Assembly (NCBI GenBank): GCA_027186245.1
Contig: CP114490.1
Coordinates: 9,556,501 to 9,620,500 of the forward strand
Length of the DNA stretch: 64,000 bases
Source: Coriaria nepalensis
Lineage: Eukaryota > Streptophyta > Magnoliopsida > Cucurbitales > Coriariaceae
Direction: 5' to 3'
The notes beneath the pieces are model-generated. The model worked only from the letters and a program-made list of their open reading frames with translations. It was not told the DNA's origin and did not search any database. Positions 12,290-23,788 of the stretch are shown here, piece by piece (position 1 is the first letter of the stretch; each line of letters begins with the position of its first letter). The position numbers and the translations under genes are program-made.

Positions 12290-13380
12290 TTTCATTTGGA
12301 ATCCAAAGAATGCTTGCTCCAATAACTGGTTTCCATGCATTTATGAAACAGAGAAGAGGGGAATTTGTAGAAAATAATTTTAAATCTATAAGGGCAGGTC
12401 CACCTCACCTAATCACTCCACGATACATTGATCAAGTCTAAATCTCTATAGATGGCAATCTAACACCAGAGGATAAATATCCTTCAATATATTCACTTTC
12501 ATTATACCTTTTTCTTATTGTGTATTTTTCTTGTAGCAGAACACTCAAATGGTAACATACAGCACTTCATTTATATATAGTTATGTATTGTATCAATTAT
12601 TCATTGAGCAATAATAATGAATATTCAGTTTTCATAAACCTGATTTAATGATATTAGTTAAGTAGTTTTAATAATTTTTTGGTTCCTATATTTTCACCAT
12701 TTTATATAATTCTTCTGTCCTGAATTTTTAACTAGATTAAGGTAGTCCTTAATGTTTCTGATCCCCTCTTCACCAAACACTTGACTTTGTTTGAACACAA
12801 ATATCCCAACATTCTAGGCAAAACCTAGATGTTTTTGAATTGCTTTTCAGAGTCTTCAAAGCCTTGAGTTGGATAATCCGGAGAGAATATTACAGAACAC
12901 TTTCATATGTTAGAATAAGTAGTACAACATCCTCTACTTATAGTAGACTTAGACATCATAGAATAGGAGGAACCATGCATCTAGTAAATACAATTATATT
13001 CTAATTATCTAAAAGAGATGACATTTATCAAGGACATACATAGTTCTGCTCCAGCTATTTAATGGTTTAAGTAGAAATTTTATTTCGCACAAGACTATGA
13101 TAATATTAGTAGCTGGAGTATATGATTGTATTAAAAAGCATCTGGATACTTTGAAACTTAGGAAACAAGAAAGAGGGAAAATATGACTCATTTCACACAG
13201 TATGGATCAATTTGGTCTAATGGAAAATTGCGAAGCAAAAATAGAAAAAAGCGCAAGCACAGATTGCAACAAACAATTCATTATTATTTGCTGTTTATTT
13301 ATTCTTATAACATTTATAACGAGGTTGTCATATAAGATATTGTATATTATACACAAAATATATAATTAGTTATAACTTTA
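12290..13380. other. Spacer between the two GRP genes
   Basis: No coding frame or repeat family is recognised. It should contain the distal promoter of GRP 1 and the 3' untranslated end of GRP 2. Confidence 0.5.
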
Positions 13381-13383
13381 TGT

Positions 13384-14536
13384 TTAGGGCTCAACTTTCT
13401 CTCCTTTGATTTCATGAGTCTCCTTCACACCACTACCACCTCCGGTATAACCTCTTCTGCCATCTACATTTTTGTTGTTTGCTGCTGCTGCCACATCCTC
13501 TCCACCTTTTGTCATTTGGACATCACTTGCACCCTTAACTCCACCACTATAGCCGACATAACCACCACGACCACCACCCCAACCACCGCTCCAACCACCT
13601 CCAAAGCTTCTGCCGCCACGACCACCGCCGGGACCGCCCCCAAAGCCACTGCCACCACCAGGACCGCCCCCACAGCTGCCACCACCTCCAGGACCACCAC
13701 CAAAGCCGCCACCACCGCCCGAACCACCACCAAAGCCTCCACCACCTCCCGGACCACCACCAAAGCCACCACCACCGCCCGGACCACCACCAAAGCCGCC
13801 ACCACCACCCGGACCACCACCAAAGCCTCCACCACCACCCGGACCACCACCAAAGTTTATCGACTCTACCCCAACTTTCGTTTGAGCTTCATTCTCTATA
13901 TTGTTTGGTCCGCTTCCAATTCTACCTTCCCCTCTTCCTGATCGATAATCGTCATCATGATCACATAATAATACGTACACATTGTTTTTCCCCGAAATCA
14001 AGGGTTGCATTAGAGACAAAATAAGTGAATACTAACATCCTGGCGATAAACAAAAAACATCATTGTATACTTTTGAAGTCAAATATATATGCCTTTGTTT
14101 TTATTTTTATTTTTATTAAAGCTAAAGAGTTTACGTAAAATAAAAAATAGGAAGTGATCATCCCTCATACATGGAGAATATATAGCTCAGATTAAATTTC
14201 ACGAATTTAATATATTAAAAGATATATCACTTATCTTATTATGTTTAATTTAGAGATAATGCTTAACTTCTTACATAATATTATAATTTGGTTTAATATG
14301 TAATTAAATTAATTACCATTCATATTATTTATATAATAAAAAATTACACATATAAATTTAAAATAATATCATATTTAAAAATATATCTCGTATTTAAAAA
14401 TAATTTAAAGAGTAACTAGCGGAAGTTACAAACCTTTTTTCTCATCTACGGATGTGTCCGCAATCGCAGGGATTGAAATAAACAACACTCGTGCAAACAG
14501 AAGACCAAGAAGAACAATAAACGGCTTACACTTCAT
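13384..14536 (-). CDS. Secreted glycine-rich protein (GRP 2, 218 aa)
   Basis: Two exons: 14434-14536 and 13384-13937, phase 1 intron of 496 nt, 218 codons plus TAA. Exon 1 is 103 nt, exactly as in GRP 1. It encodes a signal peptide (MKCKPFIVLLGLLFARVLF, probable cut after PAIA) and the shared start SVDEKKG. The mature part has an acidic opening (GPNNIENEA), about eleven FGGGPGGGG repeats, a GGRGG/GYVGYSGG stretch and a short C-terminus ending KGEKVEP, like the VEP end of GRP 1. The start was chosen on the signal peptide and its homology to GRP 1. The 3' splice site (CGATCAG|GA) is the only in-frame AG nearby. It lies downstream of the position used in GRP 1, so the first exon 2 residues are less certain. 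Same inferred role as GRP 1. Confidence 0.82.
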
Positions 14537-14584
14537 TGTGCGTGAATGCAACTTATAACGATTTGAGAACCATGAGCAACTAAA

Positions 14585-14890
14585 TAAGCTTTCCTTGGTC
14601 GTTATTTATAACACTTGAAGAGGCACAAAATGACAACATGTCTTGATAGCATATCTAGCTAGCTGTTGGAAGAAGCTTATATTTTGGCACATGAGAGATG
14701 AATGTTACAATTAATTTATTATTCTTATCAACTAGTTCCCGAGTGTTTTAGGTCGAAGAATTAATGTAGTACTGCATGGGATGGAAGACGTGTGTGCAGG
14801 TGAAGATAGGAAAGCAATTAGTAAGTGGCAAGACAGTAAGTGAAGCTTGAGAGGGTGCCAAATACTACACCGATACCGATTTGAAGTATA
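14585..14890 (-). promoter_or_regulatory. GRP 2 promoter, conserved with GRP 1
   Basis: The TATA box (TATAAATA, reverse strand, 14603-14610) lies 67 nt before the ATG. The 27 nt at 14585-14611 are identical to the GRP 1 core promoter. A GAAGACGTGTGT word recurs at about 14784-14795, and GCTAGCTAGCTG-like words lie between. Confidence 0.7.
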
Positions 14891-15007
14891 CAAGGATTTC
14901 TTTTGTTGACCTTATTCTTCTACTTATAAAGCTTCTAGAGTTGGAGTGTTTCTAGTCTTAATTAGTAGATGTGTTGTAGCTAAGAACGGATGGAGCAGTA
15001 CATATGC

Positions 15008-15009
<2 letters not shown>

Positions 15010-15037
<28 letters not shown>
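15010..15037. repeat. (TA)n microsatellite
   Basis: An uninterrupted TA dinucleotide run upstream of GRP 2. Confidence 0.9.
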
Positions 15038-15038
<1 letters not shown>

Positions 15039-16312
15039 TTATTAAGGCTTAAGCAGACAAACAAGACACATATATAAGAACTTGTTTACAAACTAATCGA
15101 TCAGACACCTCAACCCCTAGAAGAGCAAGATCATGTCATGATCAGTACTTGATGGCAAGCCCTATTAACGTAAAGTAATCTAAGCTCCTTTAAGTATCTT
15201 CTTATATTAAACTAAAAATTCCCTATAGAAAGAATAGTTTCTACTAAAGCACCTATGGAAATTTTGAGAGTGATAAGACAGAAATTTAGCCTAAGAAACC
15301 TAAACTTGATGAAATTATTTCAAGGCGTACGCGCTGTGAAAACAGATCATTTAACAGTATTGAAAATGCGCCGCTAAATAAGGAAAGTGTCACTAAGTAT
15401 ATTTAGCGGAACTATTTGACAGTATTATCACGATCTGTCATTGATCTACTGCTAATTTTTATTAGTGGTACTATTTAACTATGCTAAAAAGTGCAACTAA
15501 CGGGGTGGAGTACCAAATCACATTATGTCACTAAAGTTCTCCGTTATATTTCTATCACGATTAAGTGCCGCTAAAATATAGCACTAATCGATAGAATTTA
15601 GAAGTCATCGCTTACAATGCTACTAAAATACCAGCTATATCTTATGATTAAAAAATGCCGCTAGTATGTGACGAGTTTAATGATACCATTACCTGTGCCA
15701 CTAAATTAGTGGTATACTTTTTTTTTTACTTGTGCCACTAATATGTTCCACTGACTTAATTATGAAAAAATAATTATTTAATAATAGTTTGTGAGACTCT
15801 AGTACTATACTAAAGTGCACCGCTAAAGTTCATTAAAAAAAGTGATTATAAAACGAGTCCTCCTAGAGTACCCAATTGATTTCAATCATCTTCTTCATGC
15901 TTCTCCTTCTTCTTCATCTTTCTTCTTCATACCAAAATCAGAAAACAATCTATAAACATAGACTTGCCCTCTTTCTGAAATCAAGCCTTTGATTCTCTTA
16001 CTACTAAATCAATCCTATTCAAAGTTTGAAATCTAGCCCTCTTTGGTAAATCTAGTCATTCAATCTCGAAATCAAGTCTACTGTTGCAGCCAAGAGTTTG
16101 AACAATGTGATTAATTTCAGTCAATTGCTGAACAAGAAATTATGTCTATTTCTTCTTCCTCTTTTTCTTCTTGGTCTTGATTTTTTGTAATAAATATTTT
16201 TAGGATTCAATTCGGATTCATCAGGTGAAATCATATGCCTAATCTCTTAGTTAAACCACAACTATGAAAGCATTAGTCATGCCCATGGATCAACAAAGAT
16301 CAACAAGAAATT

Positions 16313-17750
16313 AGAGTATAAGAGAGATTTAGAGCATATAGAGATCAATCAAGAAAATCGCAAGAAACCAAGAACACTCACTCGCATGGAAGCGAGAAAA
16401 CAACACAGTGAGAGAACATAATGCTTTCTGGCAAAATTAAATGGTCTAAGGGTATTACCCTAGTGCCTCACGTGTGTGGTGAAGTCCACACATATGTGTG
16501 CCAGCAAATGGATAACCCTAGGTCCAACGAGTTTAAAAAGGTCCAACGGCTGCCTAACATTTGGGCTTCACAACTGTGGCAGAACAACAATTTTCTTCGA
16601 GAGCATCAATTTTCTTGAAACATTTAGTGCAATCGTTATGCGGTCCACAATCCCCAGTTTATTACAATTTCTATGGTAAATTGATGGTCAATTCGACACA
16701 TAAATGTAAGTAATTCTTTTGTAAGTGATAATTTAGAAGATTTTGTGTTTATGGAACAATTTCTCAGATTTATTGATTCTCATAGACCACGCAATTTTTC
16801 CTTGTTGAGAAAATCATTTTATGGACTAAAATAAGTCCCCACAGGCTTAGTTCAATCATTAGTGAATATATTTTCGCCTATGATTTCTCTTACAGATGAG
16901 TAAATTTGTCATTGTTTGTATATCAAATTCAATGCAATACTATACTTCTACTATTATATTTTGAAGATATCAATATTAGAGTATATTAGAGATTTAGAGC
17001 ATAAAGATGTATATCAAATTCAATGCAATACTATACTTCTACTATTATATTTTGAAGATATCAATATTAGAGTATATTAGAGATTTAGAGCATAAAGAGA
17101 TTAATCAAGCAAATCGCAAGAAATCAAGAATACCCACTCGTATGGAAGAGAGTAAATGGCACAGTAAGAGAAAATAATGCTTGTTGGAAAAATGAAATAG
17201 TCTAAGGGTATTACCCTAGTACCTCACGTGTGTGGTCAAGCCCACACATCTATGTGCTAGTAAATGGATAACCCGAGGTCCAAAGAGTTTAATTAGGTTC
17301 AAGGACTGGCTAACATTTAGGCTTCACAAGTGTGGCACAACAACTATTTTCTTTAAGAGCAAGGGATCAATTTTCTTGAAATACTTAGTGGGATCGCTAA
17401 GCTGGCCCCAATCCCAATTTATATTTTAATTGCCATTATAAATTGATAGAAAATTCGATACTTGAATGTAGGTAACGCTTTTCTTCATAGTAATTTAGAA
17501 GAATTTGTGTTTATAAAACAACTTCTCAGATTTATTAATTTTCATAAATCAGATCATTTTTTCTTATTGCAAAAATTATTTTATGGACTAAAATAAGCCC
17601 CCACAAGCTTGGTTGAATCAATGTAGTAAATATATTTTCGCCTTTGGTTTCCCTTAGATAAGCAAATCTATCGTTGTTTGTATATCAAAATCAATGCAAT
17701 ACTATAATCCTACTATTATATGTTGACGATAGCAATATCAGTGGCAACTA
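16313..17750. repeat. Tandem duplication (about 756 bp) of a Copia-derived block
   Basis: Sequence starting near 16313 (GATTTAGAGCATA..., then ATCGCAAGAAACCAAGAA) recurs about 756 bp downstream at roughly 80-85% identity. Examples are the TCTAAGGGTATTACCCTAGT word (16444 and 17200) and the Copia reverse transcriptase fragments (16720 and 17480). At the junction a 91-bp unit is itself duplicated almost perfectly (16917-17007 and 17008-17098), so two duplication events of different age are visible. Confidence 0.8.
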
Positions 17751-18330
17751 CTCTCCCCCTTTCATTCACAGTAAGATTTATAACTTACGAATTGAATTTT
17801 GCATGAAGGACTTGGGGCGTTTGCATTATTTTCTCGGTACATAAATCAAACACTCCTCTAATGGGTTGTTTCTGTCACCAAAATGTTATACATCCGAACT
17901 TTTGATGAAAAATCAAACTAGTTATGCTAGACCCGCCCTTACTCCACTTCCCCTAAAGTCTGCAACTCCTTTTTATCATGATTTAGCCATCTTTTCGGTG
18001 GGCGATCAATAGCACTTAACCTTAACTTGGCCTGACTTGAGCTTTGTCGATAACTCAATTTGCCAACACATGGATGCATGCATAAATGGTGACTTAGAAC
18101 AGTTGAAGCACATCTTATGCTATATTCAAGGAACACAATCGATTGGAATTCAATTCAGTTGTCAAAGCTCATTACTATGGTCCAGATTTAGTGATGCTAA
18201 TTGGGGGATGTAAAGAAAGTTGTAGCTCCACCACCCAACTATTCTGTATTTCTTGGAGAGAAAAATAGCAACGTGTCTCGATCCTCTACCATAGCCGAGC
18301 ATTGAGGTCTTGCCTCGGATGCTGGAAGTT
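16720..18330 (+). mobile_element. Ty1/Copia remnant, RT to RNase H, partly duplicated
   Basis: Forward frames read Copia reverse transcriptase words in order: FYGLK (about 16820 and 17580), LYIK...YVDD-like (about 17690-17720), FCMKDLGRLHYFLG (about 17800-17840) and LPLKSATPF (about 17945). RNase H pieces follow (QHMDACINGDLEQLKHILCYIQGT at about 18065-18135 and FSDANWGM near 18190). The first part occurs twice because of the tandem duplication. Multiple stops. Nested in the CACTA-like block. Confidence 0.75.
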
Positions 18331-18819
18331 TGACACTTTTTTTTCCATGAATTTGTTTTTTTATTTATTATTTATTTATTGCTTTATCCTATTGAATTAG
18401 TTTTCTTCTTAATCATTGCACTTTTTGTTGTAATTTGAAGTTCAAGAACCTTTAGTTGATAATATTCCATTTTCTTTAAGATTTTAATTTACTTCCATAT
18501 GCTCCACTAGAAATGATAAAGTCTTTTGCTTTCAAAACAAAAAGGGGGTTGATATGTAAAAGCTGGTCGGCTAAGTTTTAGTGTCACCCAGGCTGAAACT
18601 TAATGGCAGAAGGTGACAAAATGTACAACTTCATTTAGCTGCGGCGACGAGGTCACAAAACAGTGCCGGTAAAAAGAAAAACTTTACCGGCACGACTTCA
18701 TGTGTCGCTAAAATTGAGGTTTCAACTTACCATTGTCTGCACCGGGCTATTTCGCTAAATGGTGTCACTAAACAATCATTTTTTTCATTTAGCGGCACTT
18801 TTTTTGAAACCAGTAACTT

Positions 18820-19660
18820 GCCTGCTTTTGGTAATGAGATTACTTTTATTCTTAAAGACACTGAGATTTACTTAACACGCCCAACTCTATTATTCTATGA
18901 CAATATTTTGGCTCTCCATCTCCTCATGAATCCCGTATTCCATGCTTGGTCTAAACACAACTTAATTACCAATGTTTTTACTATCTACCTCGGATATCAT
19001 TCTCTTCATTAAGCACCAAACTGGGCATTAGTTAATCAACAAAGATGTTTGAAGGGGTCGGAAAATATGTCTCTTCACAAAGTTGACCATTGACCGTGAT
19101 ACTTTTAGAGCTGGGAAAGAAATGTAGAGGAATATGTAATGATGAGCAAATCTATCCTCTCTCTTTGCCTAAAATTCTTCTCCTTCCAACTTGACACATC
19201 TGCATTTTTATTTCTTTATTTCCTTAGTAATTTTAGCAACAAATTAATTATGTAATATGCTTTTTTAATACTCTGAAGTTGCAATGCATTACGTGTATCC
19301 AATTTCACCCAACTAATTTCTTCTTTCTCAAAACGCTCTAATGGTTGTAGACGATTTGATCATAGAATGTTTCATATGCTAATCATACAAAAACCTAATT
19401 CTAATAACTCTAATCTTACCCTTAGTAATCATCCACTGCCAAAAAATGCTTCATAAGCTGTTTAAACAAACGGAACTGTTTCAGGAATATATAAATAAGT
19501 TGCACTCACAAATATTGATGAACAACTACAAAAATTAATATGAAGGGACAACTAAACAGATTAGAAATCAATTAGATCCATGCATACATAGATGATGGAT
19601 CTAATCAATACCCGAAATTTCGTCAAATTATTTTAGATTGTGGTAGTTGATTTTTAGAAT
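18820..19660. other. Spacer downstream of GLK
   Basis: No gene recognised. The part next to 19666 is expected to hold the GLK 3' untranslated region. A short Copia-like scrap (NPVFHAWSKHN at about 18927-18960, forward) suggests the RNase H tail of the preceding remnant. Confidence 0.5.
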
Positions 19661-19665
19661 GAGGT

Positions 19666-22600
19666 TCAACCACAAGATGGAGGTATTTTAGGAATTCCCT
19701 GTCGTTGCAACTCCATCATAACACTGTCGGTCGAAGGCGGCCTTAGGCCAAGAGGAAGTGGCAGCCATGGCTTCAATAAAACATCTCCGATAGCTGCGTC
19801 TACACTCTCTTTCGACTGTCGATCAAATCAAATTGAACCCCAACTGATCATTTACTATAAGTCAAACTAAGAATGAACAACATGACATTCAAAATGGTCA
19901 TTTTATTGTGTAATTTATAATCAATTAACCGACACTATGACATTTGATCAGACATCTTCTCTAGAAGTAATCAATGAACATTACGAATTCTGTGTTTTTG
20001 TTTTATGGCATCATTTCACAAATGGTTTTTTGCTTTACCTCAGAATTTTTTATATTATTATTATTATTTATCATACATTCTCACTATTTTGTGTAGTTAA
20101 GTACTTATACATGTTACTAATTTGTAGGATTAAAAGATAGAAGTAATCGAAATTTAAAATTTTAATAGGAAAATGAAAAAAAATAATGATCAACTTTTTT
20201 TTTTTTTTTTGGAAAATGTAAGATGATCAATATATACTCAATTAAGTCTACTATTGTCATTTTAGTCCTACTTCTTTTATCATTTTCCTACTATTGTCAA
20301 TATATACTCAATTAAGTCTTTAAGTTTCGTTTTTGTCTTATTTTTGTCCTTAGGGTAAGAAATAAAAACTTAAAACACAAAAATTTAAAAACATCCTCTA
20401 AACATTTTATAGTAATATTTTTACGTCTCCTTCCCCAAACCCGTCTCTTCTGATCACACAACCCTACCACCTTCTACGCTGCATCTGGACTATAATCACA
20501 CAACCCTATTCCATCACCACCACCCTTCGATTTTGGACTATAATCCAAATCCAAATTTTAAACCTTATTAAATTTGGACTTCAATTATTAAATCTAACCC
20601 GAATTCGAAGGAATTCAACTGCTCGGAGTCGGGTCAAAATGTTTATAGGGTTTTTACTCATATTCGAAGGGATTCAATTATTAAATCTAACCCAAATATG
20701 AGTCGGGTCAAAATTTTCTTTTTTAAACATATTCTGATATGGGTGATTTTAAAATTTTTTGAAACTTGTTTTCCCTTTTTTTTTTTTTTTTTGGTTAAAT
20801 CTTAAGGATCAAAATGTAGGACAAAAATATCTTATCAACTTAAACCAAAGCAGAAAACTGCTGAAATAAGAGGGACTTAATTGTTTTTTGTTTAGCTTTT
20901 ATTTTGGGGAAGCCATGCTACCTAATTTGTGATTAAGTAAGGGAAAAATAACAATTTTATCACTGATTCGTTTTCCTATCTTTTTCTTTAGTTGGGGATA
21001 GAGAAGAAGAGTTTAATTTCTTACCGGATGAAAATCATCGAAGGGAGGACGATGGCTTGATTGTTTAGTGTTACTCGTGATACCAATGCCGGGGTCCATT
21101 TTGTACATAGCCTGAGGAGGAATACCAGCGACTGGTGGACCTGGAAATCTCTGCACCTGTTTCTACAAAAACAAAAACAATTTTTGTTTTTAAAATTAAC
21201 ACATGTTTTTGTTTTTCAAATTTGAATGGGGAAATTTTTTGATATTTTGAATCTCAAATATTTAATTGAAAATAATATTGAGTAGTCAATTAAGACATAT
21301 GAAAAATCATATAAAACGCAATTAAAAGTTCTCTTCATAAATTTGTCAAATGATTTATCTTTCATAAATGAAGTATTAGCCCAACTCTCTAACAAGTAGA
21401 CAGATTTTTCTTGGCAATTATATTCAAACACATGATTAATAATAAGGCCAAAGCCAATATATATTACCGTTAAAGTTACTATGCATACAGTAGCCATCGA
21501 TTAGTCGGTAAATGAAAGAAGTGGAATCAAATCTAACCCATAAAGGCTCCAAAAGATGTCAGAAATACATATAAGATTAGTCAATTACCGACGTTGTAGC
21601 CAGTGGCTGCGGGCAGTATGGTACTGTTCCGGGGTTCACTGCATGTGGAATCTACACACCAAGACATTCATCCAGTAATTTAAAGAGAATTGAGAATTAT
21701 AGTAAACTTGGTCTCTCTCTCTCTCTCTTTACTATAGAAAGAAATTAGAGAAATCTGGCATGCACCCTAATAACTGGTTGTACAACTTTTTCAAGAAATT
21801 GACCTGGCTGTGGAAGTCAAAATCTAGTTAGGGTTAAATTTTAAATTAATAAGCTCAATCAACTTACCCGTTGATGATAATGGTGCCAAAATGAATGGTC
21901 GGGTACTGGCGGATGAGCAGCATGTGGACGCCATGTAGATGGTGGTGGTGGAGACGGATGGCCCCACACGTGTAACGGTCTAAACTGGTGCACGGGAGGG
22001 GGTGGTGGGGTTGGTGCCATAGGAGGAGGGAAACCCATGGTCGGAGCTAGCCGCCATGGATTCATTACGTCTGGTCTCTTGGAGTGGGATCCACCACCTG
22101 GTAACGGTGCCCCACCATATATTTTTCGCCTTTGGCTCCAGCTTGCCGCTTCGGCTTCACGAGCTAGCAAATGCTTCCTATGCGACCGATATTTCTGTAC
22201 AAAGTAGTACCAAGCAACCGTCATTTTCAATATATCGACCTAGTTCATTACGTACAATGTCATTTTATGGAGAAAGAATTGCAGAAATGAGGTATAATCA
22301 GACAGATGGCAGACAAACTTAGTAGACGAAGGAGACCCAAGAAACCCTAAATCTCATACATGTATGTTACTTCATTATTATAACATCTTTTGAAATCTGC
22401 ATATATACAATTTCTCCTTAAAGAGGGAAATTAGAGGAAATAAAGACAATAACTAAGGAACAAAAGCTCTTTTGACAGTTCTTTTTCGATCGATGAACCA
22501 GAAAGAAACAAAAAACGAACCAGATTGCATGTCCAAGTACAAGACCCGCCTTCACAACCCCCCCCCCCCCCCTTTTTTTTTTGGGTGGAATAATGACAAA

Positions 22601-23788
22601 AACTATAGAAAGGAAGGTTGTAGTAGTACTTGAAGATGGCTTGCAATATTATGGCGAGTAAGACAATCAATTCCCATAAGCTCTAAAATTCTAGAAGGCA
22701 CCGCTTTATCCACCCCAAGCTGCTCCACTGCCTGCACAAACCTCCGGTGTAGCTCCGGCGTCCAATCAACCTACACCGATTTCAACAAAATCAGTCCCTG
22801 TCTTAAAAAAAAAAACAGATTAAAAAAAAACTATAATTCTATACTAATTTAAATCTAGCTCCCTAACATTATGTGATATCTTGATTTTTGAATTGTTATC
22901 CATGTTTCACTCTACTCTCATCCATGGCTTCAAAGGATGATTTTTATTCAGGTCTTAAATTTTGACATATTTAACGAAACAACAATTTAAGGCACGTGAG
23001 ATAGCCTATAGTAAAAATCTAAGTGAAAGCTTAAGACCCTGACATCTACGCTTCAAGAAATTAAAAAGAGCTAAGGCAGAGTGTTAATCATCTTGTTCAA
23101 TAGCTAGACCAACTTTGTGTATATATATGTAGCTGATGCCATGGCGAACATTATGCTTTGTTGCTTAATGTGATTATAACACCCTAGATCTTAATGAAAT
23201 TGCCCCAGAAAAAAAAAAAAAACCTAGAAGGACAGTAAGAGCAATTAAAACTTAGCCATAGAAGAAAACTTATTCGAGCTTCCTCCGGTTATAATTTAAT
23301 TACTTTACCTTCACTTTTCTCTTCCCATGACAGTTCTTTGATTGTGATGAAGAAGACTTTTTGCTTTTATGACGATGATCACCTTCTTTCACCGACTTGT
23401 TCACTGAGTTAAAAGATTTCTCATCATCATCTCTCTTATCCAATCCTACTTCTTTCACTTCGCCTCGATCCGGACCCGAATCCAACCCGGAACCTTTATG
23501 GTCTTCCTGGCCAAATTTTAAAGTATTATCGTCAAAATTTTCACCGGAAAATGATGTATTCATGTCAGAAAATCCCGGTAGCATTTGATCTGGGTCCATC
23601 TCCAAATCACGCAATAGATCTTCATCGTTGATTCCCACGAAAAGATCGTCAAAGTTGATGCTTTCAAAAAAATTAGTAGCATCTCCAAAATCAGGAAATT
23701 GATGATTATCATCAATTGAGAATCTCTCCATCGATATCTCTCCTTGATTTTCATCTTTACTACTCCTCAAAGGTGACACAGCCAGCAT
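19666..23788 (-). CDS. GLK: GOLDEN2-LIKE (GLK) GARP transcription factor, 430 aa
   Basis: Six exons, all introns phase 0: 23309-23788, 22630-22770, 21868-22194, 21589-21651, 21025-21156 and 19666-19815 (430 codons plus TGA). Intron 5 is 1209 nt. GLK proteins are nuclear activators of chlorophyll-synthesis and photosystem genes in chloroplast development. The N-terminus starts MLAVSPLR, as GLKs do, and is acidic. A basic stretch HGKRKVK leads into the GARP Myb-like domain (about 157-215: [20 protein letters not shown], then [15 protein letters not shown] and [15 protein letters not shown]). A proline-rich centre follows. The C-terminal GCT box (exon 6, 382-430: [20 protein letters not shown] then [13 protein letters not shown]) separates GLK from other GARP factors. 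The ATG at 23788 gives the family's usual start. An upstream in-frame TTG does not count. Whether it is GLK1 or GLK2 is not decided. Confidence 0.95.

Larger units (their letters stand above)
15310..18810. mobile_element. CACTA-like nonautonomous element (composite)
   Basis: Both flanks (about 15310-15840 and 18560-18810) are dense in variants of one word: GCCGCTAAA or GTGCCACTAA on the left, and TCGCTAAA and TTTAGCGGCAC on the right, in both orientations. Such subterminal repeats, which bind the element's own transposase, mark CACTA (En/Spm) elements. No TNP2-like transposase lies between them. The interior instead holds Copia fragments and a tandem duplication. I could not find a clean CACTA...TAGTG terminal pair or a 3-bp target duplication, so the ends are approximate and the class is inferred from the subterminal words. 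Confidence 0.5.

Noticed and set aside
13414..13941. Forward Thr-rich ORF opposite GRP 2
   Set aside because: Antisense shadow of Gly codons.
22431..22670. Reverse 79-codon ORF with a poly-C/T tract
   Set aside because: It lies in GLK intron 2 and overlaps exon 2 in the wrong frame.
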